Shown here: positions 7,657-14,238 of the stretch, piece after piece | Numbering within the stretch: the first letter of the stretch is position 1 | Layout of the letters: each line of letters begins with the position of its first letter | Source of the DNA: Thermoplasmata archaeon | GTDB taxonomy: Archaea > Thermoplasmatota > E2 > UBA202 > JdFR-43 | Length of the DNA: 39,143 bases | Direction: 5' to 3' | NCBI GenBank assembly: GCA_021162065.1 | Contig: JAGGZK010000045.1 | Location: 1-39,143 of the forward strand | The notes under the pieces: model-generated | The model's database searches: none | Seen by the model: the letters and a program-made list of their open reading frames with translations, nothing else | What the model was told of the DNA's origin: nothing | Program-made: the position numbers and the translations under genes

Positions 7657-7735
7657 GGAGTATCTAAGGGACATACCCATGGCATGCAAGAATATTATCG
7701 TATACATTACAGAACATGACTTCAATAGATTTTAA
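7652..7735 (+). pseudogene. Remnant of a DUF86/HEPN (HepT-like) toxin, N-terminal end
   Basis: Overlapping the end of the MNT remnant, a short frame encodes EYLRDIPMACKNIIVYITEHDFNRF and then a stop. It resembles the start of DUF86 HEPN toxins (Y-L-x-D-I-x-x-A-x-x-x-I-x-x-Y followed by F-x-x-F). The R-x4-6-H ribonuclease motif that would come later is gone. Gene order and the small overlap match MNT-HEPN (type VII) toxin-antitoxin pairs. The match is short, so the call depends on the adjacent MNT remnant. Confidence 0.45.
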
Positions 7736-7772
7736 AATTGGTTTGGTGAGATTTTGATGTCTGACTTTTGCG

Positions 7773-7817
7773 TTACATTGATATACTATTATTGCATTGT
7801 ATTACACTGGTGATATA
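7773..7817 (+). promoter_or_regulatory. Putative operator/promoter of the RHH-RelE pair
   Basis: Two similar elements, TTACATTGATATA (7773-7785) and TTACACTGGTGATATA (7802-7817), stand about 29 nt apart just before the antitoxin start at 7820. Paired sites upstream of a ribbon-helix-helix antitoxin gene are expected for autorepression. The promoter element is weak, and ATATACTATT at 7781-7790 is the best candidate. Confidence 0.35.
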
Positions 7818-7819
7818 GT

Positions 7820-8038
7820 ATGTCGGTTGCGCTATCTGTTCGGTTGCCTGATAATATTATGCGTGAGTTAGAGGAAGTGGCTAATCTGTTGGAACGTCCT
7901 AAAACGTATATTGTTCGTAAGGCGTTAGAGGCTTATTTGGAGGAGTATTCTGATTATTTGATAGCATTGGAAAGATTAAGAGACAAAGATGATTCGATCA
8001 TTTCAAGTAAAGAGCTGAGGGAGCATCTTGGCCTATAA
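7820..8038 (+). CDS. Ribbon-helix-helix antitoxin (CopG/RelB-like)
   Basis: A 72-residue protein. Its first 45 residues have the ribbon-helix-helix pattern: a short strand (VALSVRLPDNI), then helix, turn and helix (RPKTYIVRKALEAYLEEY). The C-terminal part is acidic and would bind the toxin. The toxin gene starts inside its last codons, the normal order for antitoxin-toxin operons. It is expected to dimerise, repress its own promoter and neutralise the RelE-type protein. The gene is AT-rich like the rest of the island. Confidence 0.85.
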   Translation: MSVALSVRLPDNIMRELEEVANLLERPKTYIVRKALEAYLEEYSDYLIALERLRDKDDSIISSKELREHLGL

Positions 8039-8279
8039 GATAGAATATAAATCTTCGGTAATAAAAGATCTGAAAAAATTGGATAAAAAAGTAGCTATGC
8101 GTATCATTCAACAGCTGGAAAAGAGTCTGGGTGAGAATCCGGACCGTGGGACGCCTTTATCAGGACAATTCAAAGGGTTGTTTAAGTACCGGATAGGAGA
8201 TTACCGTGTCATATACGCCAAAACCAGAAAGGGAGTACTTATTCTCCGAATCCGTCACAGAAGCAAAGCATACCGATAA
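8028..8279 (+). CDS. RelE/ParE-family toxin
   Basis: An 83-residue RelE-fold protein that starts with a TTG at 8028, overlapping the antitoxin gene by 11 nt. The fold markers are present: the N-terminal strand (YKIEYKSSVIKDLKKL), a helical hairpin, then LSGQFKGLFKYRIGDYRVIYA and the C-terminal strand with IRHRSKAYR. The basic residues Lys/Arg of the YRIGDYR strand and the terminal HR...YR match ribosome-dependent mRNA-cleaving RelE homologues. It appears intact. An alternative is a ParE-type gyrase poison, which I consider less likely given the YRIGDYR strand and terminal tyrosine-arginine. Confidence 0.85.
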   Translation: MAYKIEYKSSVIKDLKKLDKKVAMRIIQQLEKSLGENPDRGTPLSGQFKGLFKYRIGDYRVIYAKTRKGVLILRIRHRSKAYR

Positions 8280-8319
8280 AACTTGCTACCAACGTCATAT
8301 ATACCCGGAACATTAACCT

Positions 8320-8427
8320 CCTCTTTCATAAACCTATAAATAACCTCCTCTCATTACTCATGTGGAGAAGTGGCAATCTCGCTTTGCGTTTTTGATGGCC
8401 GCCATCGGTTCTGCTGTTGGCTTAGGC
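8320..8427 (+). repeat. Direct repeat, right copy (part of the intact NSS gene)
   Basis: This copy pairs with 7401-7508. It comprises the TATA region (TATAAATAA at 8335-8343), the GTG start at 8362 and the first 22 codons of the functional transporter gene. The 66 coding bases are identical to the left copy, including third codon positions, so the duplication is recent or kept uniform. Confidence 0.9.
8335..8343 (+). promoter_or_regulatory. TATA box of the NSS transporter operon
   Basis: TATAAATAA is centred about 24 nt before the GTG at 8362, predicting a leaderless mRNA. The same element is present in the left repeat copy before the 22-codon stub. Confidence 0.6.
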
Positions 8428-9822
8428 AACATATGGCGGTTTCCCTACGTGGCATATAAGAATGGGGGTGGCGCCTTTCTGATTCCCTACTTCGTTGCCC
8501 TCTTCACTGTTGGCATTCCTCTGCTCATAGCCGAGTACTCCGTGGGAAGCATGTTCAGAAAATCCGCTCCCATGGCGATGAGAAGCATACATCGCAAGGT
8601 GGAGTGGGTGGGATGGTGGGGCGTCTTCTCCGCCTTTCTCATAGCCATATACTACTCCGTGCTGATGGCGTGGTGCCTCTGCTACCTCTTCCACTCCTTT
8701 GGCCTGGTGTGGCAGCCCGATGCCTCCAGCTTCTTCTTCAATGATTTTCTTAAAGCAGGCACCTCCCTCTCCCTGGGGGGAGGAATAAACATGCAGATTG
8801 TTTTTGCCCTCCTTGCCATATGGACATCCATATATCTCATTCTCTACAAGGGAGTGAAATCCATTGGAAAGGTTGTTGCCATAACCGTGCCTTTGCCGAC
8901 GATACTTCTCCTCATTTTAACCGTAAGAGGCCTCACCCTGCCCGGCGCTTCCATGGGGCTGGAATTTTATCTCGCCCCCGATTTCTCCAAGCTGTCCATG
9001 CCATCCGTGTGGCTCGCCGCCTACGCCCAGATATTCTTCTCCCTCTCCCTCGCACAGGGAATAATGATTGTCTACGCCAGTTTCCTGAAGAAGGGCTCGG
9101 ACATAAATAACAATGCGTTCATAACAGCGCTCGCTGACGGCGGCACCGCCTTCCTTGCCGGCTTCGCCGTTTTCGCAGTCCTTGGCTACCTAGCGTATCA
9201 GACGGGAATGCCCATGGAGGAGGTGGCGGGCGGCGGCATAGGTTTGGCGTTCATTACATATCCCACTGCCATAGCAAAGATGCCTATCCTTGCCTCCTTC
9301 TTCGGTGTCATATTCTTCATGGCCCTCCTCACTTTCGGCATCGATTCCGCCTTCTCCATGGTGGAGGCCATAACCAACGGCATGAAGGACAAATTTGGAG
9401 TAAGCAGGGAGAAGATTACATTAATCATATGCATAATGGGATTCCTGCTGGGCTTACTGCTTGTCCCGGGCTCAGGCATCCACTGGATTGAAATAATGGA
9501 TCACTTCGTTTCCAACTTTGCTCTGGTGTTCATCGGCCTGCTGGAATGTCTTGTTTTTGGATATGTTCTGGGAGGAGAAAGAATAAGGAAATATGCCAAT
9601 GATGTTTCCGATATAAGGGTGGGCAGATGGTTCAGCATAATGCTGAAACTCTTCGCCCCCATTGTGCTCATTTCCATAGCAGCCGCCTCTCTGGTGGAAT
9701 TGATGGTGAATGGATATGGAAACTACCCATCATGGAGCATACTGCTGGCTGGCATGATTGTGGCAGCCAGTTTTATAACTGCAATAGTATTTGCGAGGTT
9801 AAAATGTCGGGAGGAGCAATAG
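8362..9822 (+). CDS. Sodium-dependent transporter of the NSS (neurotransmitter:sodium symporter) family, MetP-like
   Basis: A 486-residue, LeuT-fold membrane transporter with about 11 helices. The N-terminal sodium and substrate site signature GSAVGLGNIWRFPY is intact at about residues 16-29, and the unwound helix 6 region (around FSLSLAQGIMIVYAS) is recognisable. The start is the GTG at 8362: the TATA box fits a leaderless mRNA starting there, and the ATG that overlaps it by two bases is out of frame. A 31-codon gene resembling the MetS subunit overlaps its end, so methionine or small neutral amino acids are the likely substrates. Its promoter and first 22 codons are duplicated upstream. Confidence 0.92.
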   Translation: MEKWQSRFAFLMAAIGSAVGLGNIWRFPYVAYKNGGGAFLIPYFVALFTVGIPLLIAEYSVGSMFRKSAPMAMRSIHRKVEWVGWWGVFSAFLIAIYYSVLMAWCLCYLFHSFGLVWQPDASSFFFNDFLKAGTSLSLGGGINMQIVFALLAIWTSIYLILYKGVKSIGKVVAITVPLPTILLLILTVRGLTLPGASMGLEFYLAPDFSKLSMPSVWLAAYAQIFFSLSLAQGIMIVYASFLKKGSDINNNAFITALADGGTAFLAGFAVFAVLGYLAYQTGMPMEEVAGGGIGLAFITYPTAIAKMPILASFFGVIFFMALLTFGIDSAFSMVEAITNGMKDKFGVSREKITLIICIMGFLLGLLLVPGSGIHWIEIMDHFVSNFALVFIGLLECLVFGYVLGGERIRKYANDVSDIRVGRWFSIMLKLFAPIVLISIAAASLVELMVNGYGNYPSWSILLAGMIVAASFITAIVFARLKCREEQ

Positions 9823-9899
9823 CCATGGCTGTGTTCGGATGCATAATATTCTACGGAGGCTTAGCATACTGCATATATCGGGCCACCAGAAAGGGCTAA
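9804..9899 (+). CDS. metS: MetS-like small subunit of the NSS transporter (31 aa)
   Basis: A 31-codon gene begins at ATG 9804 inside the last codons of the transporter gene and ends at 9897-9899. The product starts MSGGAIAMAVFG and has one transmembrane helix with a G-G-L-A-x-C-I pattern and a basic tail (YRATRKG). This closely resembles the small MetS subunit that bacterial MetP-type methionine/alanine importers need for activity. Translation is coupled to the transporter by the 19-nt overlap. A longer upstream frame exists but is only the shadow of the transporter gene. Confidence 0.8.
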   Translation: MSGGAIAMAVFGCIIFYGGLAYCIYRATRKG

Positions 9900-10084
9900 T
9901 TCCCCCAGAAAAGAATTATGGCCACGTAGGCAAAGAAGGCGAAGAGGAGGAGCACAAGAAGCGCCAGGCGGAGGTGCCCAAAGAAGGCAAAGATGAAGAT
10001 TACCCACAGCATGGCAATGCTTATGAAGGCGACGGCCAGGAGTTTCTGAAAGGATATTTCCACGCTTTTATAACCGCCCCACAT
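9896..10084 (-). CDS. Small two-helix membrane protein
   Basis: A 62-residue protein with two transmembrane helices (about residues 14-34 and 38-58) separated by FGHLR. It lies 18 nt downstream of the decarboxylase gene on the same strand, as the last gene of the gcvT-xse-archaeosortase operon. Its stop overlaps the metS stop from the other strand by 4 bp. A TATA-like GGTTATAAAAG lies inside its first codons, so a shorter internal start is possible. Its role is unknown; its place suggests a link to lipid or surface-protein processing. Confidence 0.6.
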   Translation of the reverse strand: MWGGYKSVEISFQKLLAVAFISIAMLWVIFIFAFFGHLRLALLVLLLFAFFAYVAIILFWGN

Positions 10085-10102
10085 TTCAATCTTTCTGAAT
10101 TT

Positions 10103-10687
10103 TCACTCAACCGCTATCGTCGTTCCTGCCTTTATTTTCTGCCCCCTCTTCACCACCACCCTCCATTTTTCAGGTAAAATGACGTCTACCCTTGAGCCAA
10201 ATCTTATTATCCCCATTTTCTCTCCCTTTTTCAGCACATCACCCTCCTCCACATAAGGCACTATCCTCCTGGCCACCATTCCCGCAATCTGGATAACCTT
10301 TATTTTCCCGGCACTGCTCTCAATATCAATCTCCATTCTTTCATTTTTCCCCACATCTCCGTAGGCGGGGGCGTGTCTGCCGGGATAATGCCTCATTCCC
10401 ACAATCTTGCCGTCACAGGGCATGAGATTCACATGCATATCAAGCAGGCTCATAAATATGGAAACTCTGCCATCTCCAGCATGCATCACCTTTCCATCTG
10501 CGGGAGAAATTATGCCCTCCTCTATGCTGCGAGGCATGTCCCGGAAGAAAAACAGGAAGAATATTTGCAGGAGTAAAAATATGGGAAGGAGGTAGAGGAA
10601 AAATGACGAAAAGAGGGTGAGGGTGGCAAACAATAAAAGGAAGGGCAGGGGAAGCAGAGCGATATGAAGGCATTTCCTGGCTATCAT
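10103..10687 (-). CDS. asd: Phosphatidylserine (archaetidylserine) decarboxylase-like enzyme
   Basis: A 194-residue pyruvoyl enzyme of the phosphatidylserine decarboxylase family, which in archaea makes archaetidylethanolamine. Residues 1-48 form two membrane helices. The core begins at SPADGKV (61-67), followed by SLLDMHVN (80-87) with the catalytic histidine region. The self-cleavage site is FGSRVDV (163-169), where Ser165 would become the pyruvoyl group. Length fits the short archaeal/proteobacterial type. The start overlaps the archaeosortase stop by 4 nt. This pairing fits knowledge from Haloferax, where archaeosortase-dependent lipid anchoring needs archaetidylethanolamine synthesis. 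Confidence 0.9.
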   Translation of the reverse strand: MIARKCLHIALLPLPFLLLFATLTLFSSFFLYLLPIFLLLQIFFLFFFRDMPRSIEEGIISPADGKVMHAGDGRVSIFMSLLDMHVNLMPCDGKIVGMRHYPGRHAPAYGDVGKNERMEIDIESSAGKIKVIQIAGMVARRIVPYVEEGDVLKKGEKMGIIRFGSRVDVILPEKWRVVVKRGQKIKAGTTIAVE

Positions 10688-11604
10688 TTTATCAGTTTCC
10701 TTATTCCCCTCTCTATGGGTCCGTTTCTTTTTGGGAGGTTGAATATGGCGATTATGTTGTCATAAAGTTCTGGCAGCAGTTCAAACACTATGAAGGCGAG
10801 GACGATGAGGGCAATCAATGAGCCGATCTTGCCTATCACATTGTGCATCATGTAAAAGGACAGCCCGAGTTCCTCCATTCCATATATGACCCCAACATTT
10901 CTCACAAGATTGAGAACATAGATGGTGGGCACGGTGTACAGAAATGCCTTCATCCTTCTCTTTGTATCCGCCTTCAGGGCCGCCAGCACCCCGATGAAGA
11001 CGGCCATGGATTGCAGGCCCGTGCATGCGAGAATGAGCTGAACGCTCTCATGACCATTGAAGTATATGGGAACCTCTATGCTCACCCCATAATGTATGGT
11101 GCCCGCCTCCACGTTGTAGCCGAGAATACGCATTATGGCCGCCGTCTGCTCCGCCACCCCCTTTATGAGCCATCCAGAAAGGATGTCTATTTTGAGTATG
11201 AGGAAATAGAGTATGCCCGCAAAGAAGGTCGCACCCGCAAGAAAATTCAAACTCTCCACATCCTCATTTCTCTTGAGGGAGAGATACTCATGATATGAGA
11301 GGTAGGAGAGGAAGTAAACGCCCACTATGCAGAAAACCGCGTTGACCGTGTCCCCCTCTCCCTTATAGTAAAGATACTCCGGCTGGGTCGCCCAGTAGAG
11401 GGCAAAGATGAACCATCCAAGGAGGGAAAGGATGTGTTTTCTCTCCTTTACTTCAAAAAACCCCATGCCGAGGAGGATGAGGCCTGCAAAAAGAATGGGA
11501 GTGGTGATGGCGTTGAAGGTGGAGATGCTCTCATTCACAATTGTATAATGGGTGGCGAGCATCACGGCCGTGGGTATGCCAAAGAAGAACAGGGCATGCT
11601 TCAT
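10684..11604 (-). CDS. Archaeosortase (exosortase-family transpeptidase)
   Basis: A 306-residue multi-spanning membrane protein of the exosortase/archaeosortase family. These enzymes cleave C-terminal sorting signals of exported proteins and attach them to membrane lipid. The three catalytic positions are present: Cys194 in LACTGLQS, Arg235 in LVRNVGVIYG, and His254 in MMHNVIGKIGS. The N-terminal 120 residues add extra helices, as in ArtA-type proteins. The gene is wedged between xseB and the decarboxylase gene with 4-nt overlaps on both sides. Which Art subfamily it belongs to, and so which tripeptide it recognises, cannot be decided from the window. No clear substrate tail (PGF- or PEF-like) is seen nearby. 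Confidence 0.88.
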   Translation of the reverse strand: MKHALFFFGIPTAVMLATHYTIVNESISTFNAITTPILFAGLILLGMGFFEVKERKHILSLLGWFIFALYWATQPEYLYYKGEGDTVNAVFCIVGVYFLSYLSYHEYLSLKRNEDVESLNFLAGATFFAGILYFLILKIDILSGWLIKGVAEQTAAIMRILGYNVEAGTIHYGVSIEVPIYFNGHESVQLILACTGLQSMAVFIGVLAALKADTKRRMKAFLYTVPTIYVLNLVRNVGVIYGMEELGLSFYMMHNVIGKIGSLIALIVLAFIVFELLPELYDNIIAIFNLPKRNGPIERGIRKLIK

Positions 11605-11807
11605 ATTTCTCCGCTCAACTCCTCTATTCTCGCCTCAGCCCTTTCCAGTTTTTCCCTGCATATTTTGAAGAGACGGATGCCTTCCTCAAATTTCTTCAGC
11701 ATTTCATCTAAAGTCAAATCGCCCTTCTCCAGCTCCTCCACCACCCTCTCCAGCGCCTTCAGAGCATCCTCAAACTTTATTTCCTTCTCTTCTCCTCCAT
11801 CCTGCAT
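11601..11807 (-). CDS. xseB: Exodeoxyribonuclease VII small subunit
   Basis: A 68-residue, all-helical protein with the XseB pattern: FEDALKALERVVEELEKGDLTLDEMLKKFEEGIRL followed by a second charged helix. It binds the C-terminal helices of XseA to make the nuclease that degrades single-stranded DNA to oligonucleotides. Its start lies within the end of xseA (31-nt overlap) and its stop overlaps the archaeosortase start. Length is typical (60-80). Confidence 0.92.
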   Translation of the reverse strand: MQDGGEEKEIKFEDALKALERVVEELEKGDLTLDEMLKKFEEGIRLFKICREKLERAEARIEELSGEI

Positions 11808-12967
11808 TTTGCTTCACCATCCTTCACAATAACTCTCAGCACATCTCCAATATCCGCATCCCCTATGCTACTAAATACTTTGTTATCCTTTTCCCTTATG
11901 CAAATGCTGTATCCCCTCTCCAGCACCCTGTACGGGCTCATGGCTTCCAGCGCCGTGTGAAGCACCTCCATGTCATGCCTCCGGGAAGCAATGAGAGAGT
12001 TCATTACACCCTCCATCTCCTTTACAACACCCTCACACCTTTCCCTTTTTCTCTCCACCCCCCTTGCCGCATGAATCATCATCCTCTCCGGCCTCATCCC
12101 CTCCAGAGTTTCCATTGCTCTTCCTACCCGCCTCGCCACCAGAGAAAGCATTCTTTCCATGGCCTCATCCATCCACTCCATTATTTCCCTTCCATCGGGC
12201 ACCGCCATCTCTGCGGCAGCAGAAGGTGTAGCCGCTCTAACATCGGCAACAAAATCGGCTATGGTGAAATCGCTTTCATGCCCCACCCCGGAGATTATGG
12301 GAATTCTCGAGCGAAATATGGCCCTTGCCACCTTTTCCTCATTGAAGGCCTGCAAATCCTCCCATCTCCCGCCGCCTCTGGCGAGTATTATGACATCCAC
12401 ATCATCCCTCTCATTCAGCGCCTCTATGGCTCTAACAATCTCATCCGCCGCCGTCTCGCCCTGAACCCTCACAGGAGCAAGGACAATGCGGAGGGGAAAT
12501 CTTCTTGAGATCACGTTGTAGATGTCATGGATGGCAGCCCCTTCCTTAGAGGTTATGACCCCGACGGTGGATGGAATGGGAGGTATGGCTTTTTTATATC
12601 TCCTGTCGAAGAGCCCTTCCTTTTCCAGTTTCTCCTTCATTTCAAGAAATTTTATGAAAATTTCCCCTATGCCCCCTATCTTTATTTCCCTGACATATAA
12701 CTGGTAGTATCCTCTTTTTTCGTATACGCCAACATCGCCCTTCACAATCACCTTCATGCCCTCTCGAAGCGATGCATTTTCCGCGTTAAACATGACGCAT
12801 TTTATGCTTGCCCTCTCGTCCTTCAGGGAGAAGTAGCAGTTATTTCCCACCTTTCTGTAGTCGGATATCTCACCCTCCACCCATATGTTCCTTAATTCAT
12901 CCCTCTCCAGCAGATTCTTTATGAAGTTGGCTATCTCACCAACGCTGAATATCTTTTTCTTCAGCAT
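11777..12967 (-). CDS. xseA: Exodeoxyribonuclease VII large subunit
   Basis: A 396-residue XseA. The N-terminal OB-fold (about residues 5-100: FSVGEIANFIKNLLERDELRNIWVEGEIS) binds single-stranded DNA. The nuclease core follows with the conserved ITSKEGAAIHDI, a VQGE segment, and the signature VIILARGGGRWEDLQAFNEEKVARAI near residues 195-220, then GVGHESDFTIADFVADVRAATPSAAAE. A helical C-terminal region holds the XseB contacts. It is slightly shorter than bacterial homologues (about 400-450). Exonuclease VII is mainly bacterial and patchy in archaea, so an old transfer is likely. It overlaps gcvT by 7 nt. Confidence 0.95.
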   Translation of the reverse strand: MLKKKIFSVGEIANFIKNLLERDELRNIWVEGEISDYRKVGNNCYFSLKDERASIKCVMFNAENASLREGMKVIVKGDVGVYEKRGYYQLYVREIKIGGIGEIFIKFLEMKEKLEKEGLFDRRYKKAIPPIPSTVGVITSKEGAAIHDIYNVISRRFPLRIVLAPVRVQGETAADEIVRAIEALNERDDVDVIILARGGGRWEDLQAFNEEKVARAIFRSRIPIISGVGHESDFTIADFVADVRAATPSAAAEMAVPDGREIMEWMDEAMERMLSLVARRVGRAMETLEGMRPERMMIHAARGVERKRERCEGVVKEMEGVMNSLIASRRHDMEVLHTALEAMSPYRVLERGYSICIREKDNKVFSSIGDADIGDVLRVIVKDGEAKCRMEEKRRK

Positions 12968-14058
12968 TCTCCCTTCTTCACAAATGGCCCCTTAATGATT
13001 TCCGCCTCTATATCCCTCCTTCCCCTTATCGTTACCATATTTCCCACATCCCTGTATTTTGTGTTTACGTAGGCGAGGGCTATGCCCTTTTTCAAACACG
13101 GAGAGAAATTGCCGGACGATACCACCCCAATTCTTTCCCCGTTCAGTATCACCTCATCCCCGTGCCTGGGGATACCGTTGCTCCTGCATACTAAATAGGT
13201 TATTTTTTCGTACTCCTCTCTCTTCTTGAACTCCATCACCGCCTCCTTTCCTATGAAATCGTGCTCCCAGTCGATGGTCCATTCAAGGCTGGCCTCTATG
13301 GGATTTCTTCCCCCCTCAAATTCATTGCCTGCCAGCATGAAGCCCTTTTCAAGGCGGAGCGTGTCTCTTGCCCCCAGCCCAATGGGCATTATGCCATATT
13401 TCTCACCCCTGGTAAGAATTTCCCTGAAAACATCTATTGCCTCCTCCGCCGGATGAATATACATCTCGTAGCCCTTTTCTCCCGTATAACCGCTCCTGGA
13501 CACAATGCATCTTCCATCGAAGGGCATTCTGAATTTATTTCCAACTTCCTCGCATCCGAAAAATTTGAGAGTGGAAAAGTCGAAATCTATTATCTCTTTC
13601 ATCACCTCCTCGGAATGCGGGCCCTGAACAGCCAGTATTGAATAATCATTAGTGACATCCTCTATCTCCACATTCCCCTCTGCATTCTCCTCCATCCATT
13701 TCACCACCTTCTCATGCATGCCGGAGTTGGGAATGATGAGATACTCGTCGTTTCCTAAATTGAAAAACAGCTCATCATCTATTATGCTTCCATCGGGGTT
13801 GAGAAGCAGGGTGTACTGTCCCATGCCCCTCTTTATCTTCTCCGCCCTCTCCACCGTGATTCTGCTCAGCAGTTTTTCCGCATCCCTTCCCCTTATTATC
13901 ACATTCCCCATGTGACTCACATCAAATATTCCCACTTTGTGGCGAACGTTGAGATGCTCCTCCTGAATGGAGGTGTATCTTAAAGGCATCTCATAGCCTA
14001 TAAAATCGGTGAAGGAGGCGCCCAATTCCTTGTGAAGTTCATACAATGCCGTTCTCAT
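12961..14058 (-). CDS. gcvT: Aminomethyltransferase (glycine cleavage T protein)
   Basis: A 365-residue GcvT/folate-binding enzyme, which releases ammonia from the aminomethyl-lipoyl H protein and passes the methylene to the tetrahydropterin. Motifs include the start MRTALYELHKELGASFTDFIGYEMPLRY, FDVSHMGN, the pterin-binding SRSGYTGEKGYEMY with its glutamate, and GARDTLRLEKGFMLAGNEF. An extended frame reaches an ATG at 14073, but a TATA-like element centred near 14084 lies 26 nt before the ATG at 14058, where family homology begins, so I choose that. It leads a compact operon with xseAB. The other glycine-cleavage genes are not in the window. Confidence 0.94.
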   Translation of the reverse strand: MRTALYELHKELGASFTDFIGYEMPLRYTSIQEEHLNVRHKVGIFDVSHMGNVIIRGRDAEKLLSRITVERAEKIKRGMGQYTLLLNPDGSIIDDELFFNLGNDEYLIIPNSGMHEKVVKWMEENAEGNVEIEDVTNDYSILAVQGPHSEEVMKEIIDFDFSTLKFFGCEEVGNKFRMPFDGRCIVSRSGYTGEKGYEMYIHPAEEAIDVFREILTRGEKYGIMPIGLGARDTLRLEKGFMLAGNEFEGGRNPIEASLEWTIDWEHDFIGKEAVMEFKKREEYEKITYLVCRSNGIPRHGDEVILNGERIGVVSSGNFSPCLKKGIALAYVNTKYRDVGNMVTIRGRRDIEAEIIKGPFVKKGEC

Positions 14059-14130
14059 GGGCATAAAATGCATAGGATGTTAAAATGTTTTTGCGGTTGT
14101 AAAGTTAACAGCACCCTGCATTGGGAAAAA

Positions 14131-14159
14131 GTATATATAAATGGTATAATTATAAAAAG
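14131..14159 (+). promoter_or_regulatory. Promoter region of the sensor/receiver operon
   Basis: Two TATA-like elements, GTATATATAA at 14131-14140 and AATTATAAAAAG at 14148-14159, precede the sensor gene. Either would give a leader of about 60-80 nt. That is unusual in this window, where most mRNAs look leaderless, and it fits the clear ribosome binding site GGAGGGG at 14227-14233. Confidence 0.5.
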
Positions 14160-14238
14160 TAGAAAGATAGAATGAATGGGATAGAAAGGATGCGGAATGG
14201 GATAATGGTTGTCTCATTATTTTTTTGGAGGGGTATTG

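Noticed and set aside
9627-9803. Upstream extension of the metS frame
   Set aside because: This part is the NSS gene read in a different frame; the MetS-like sequence starts at the ATG at 9804.
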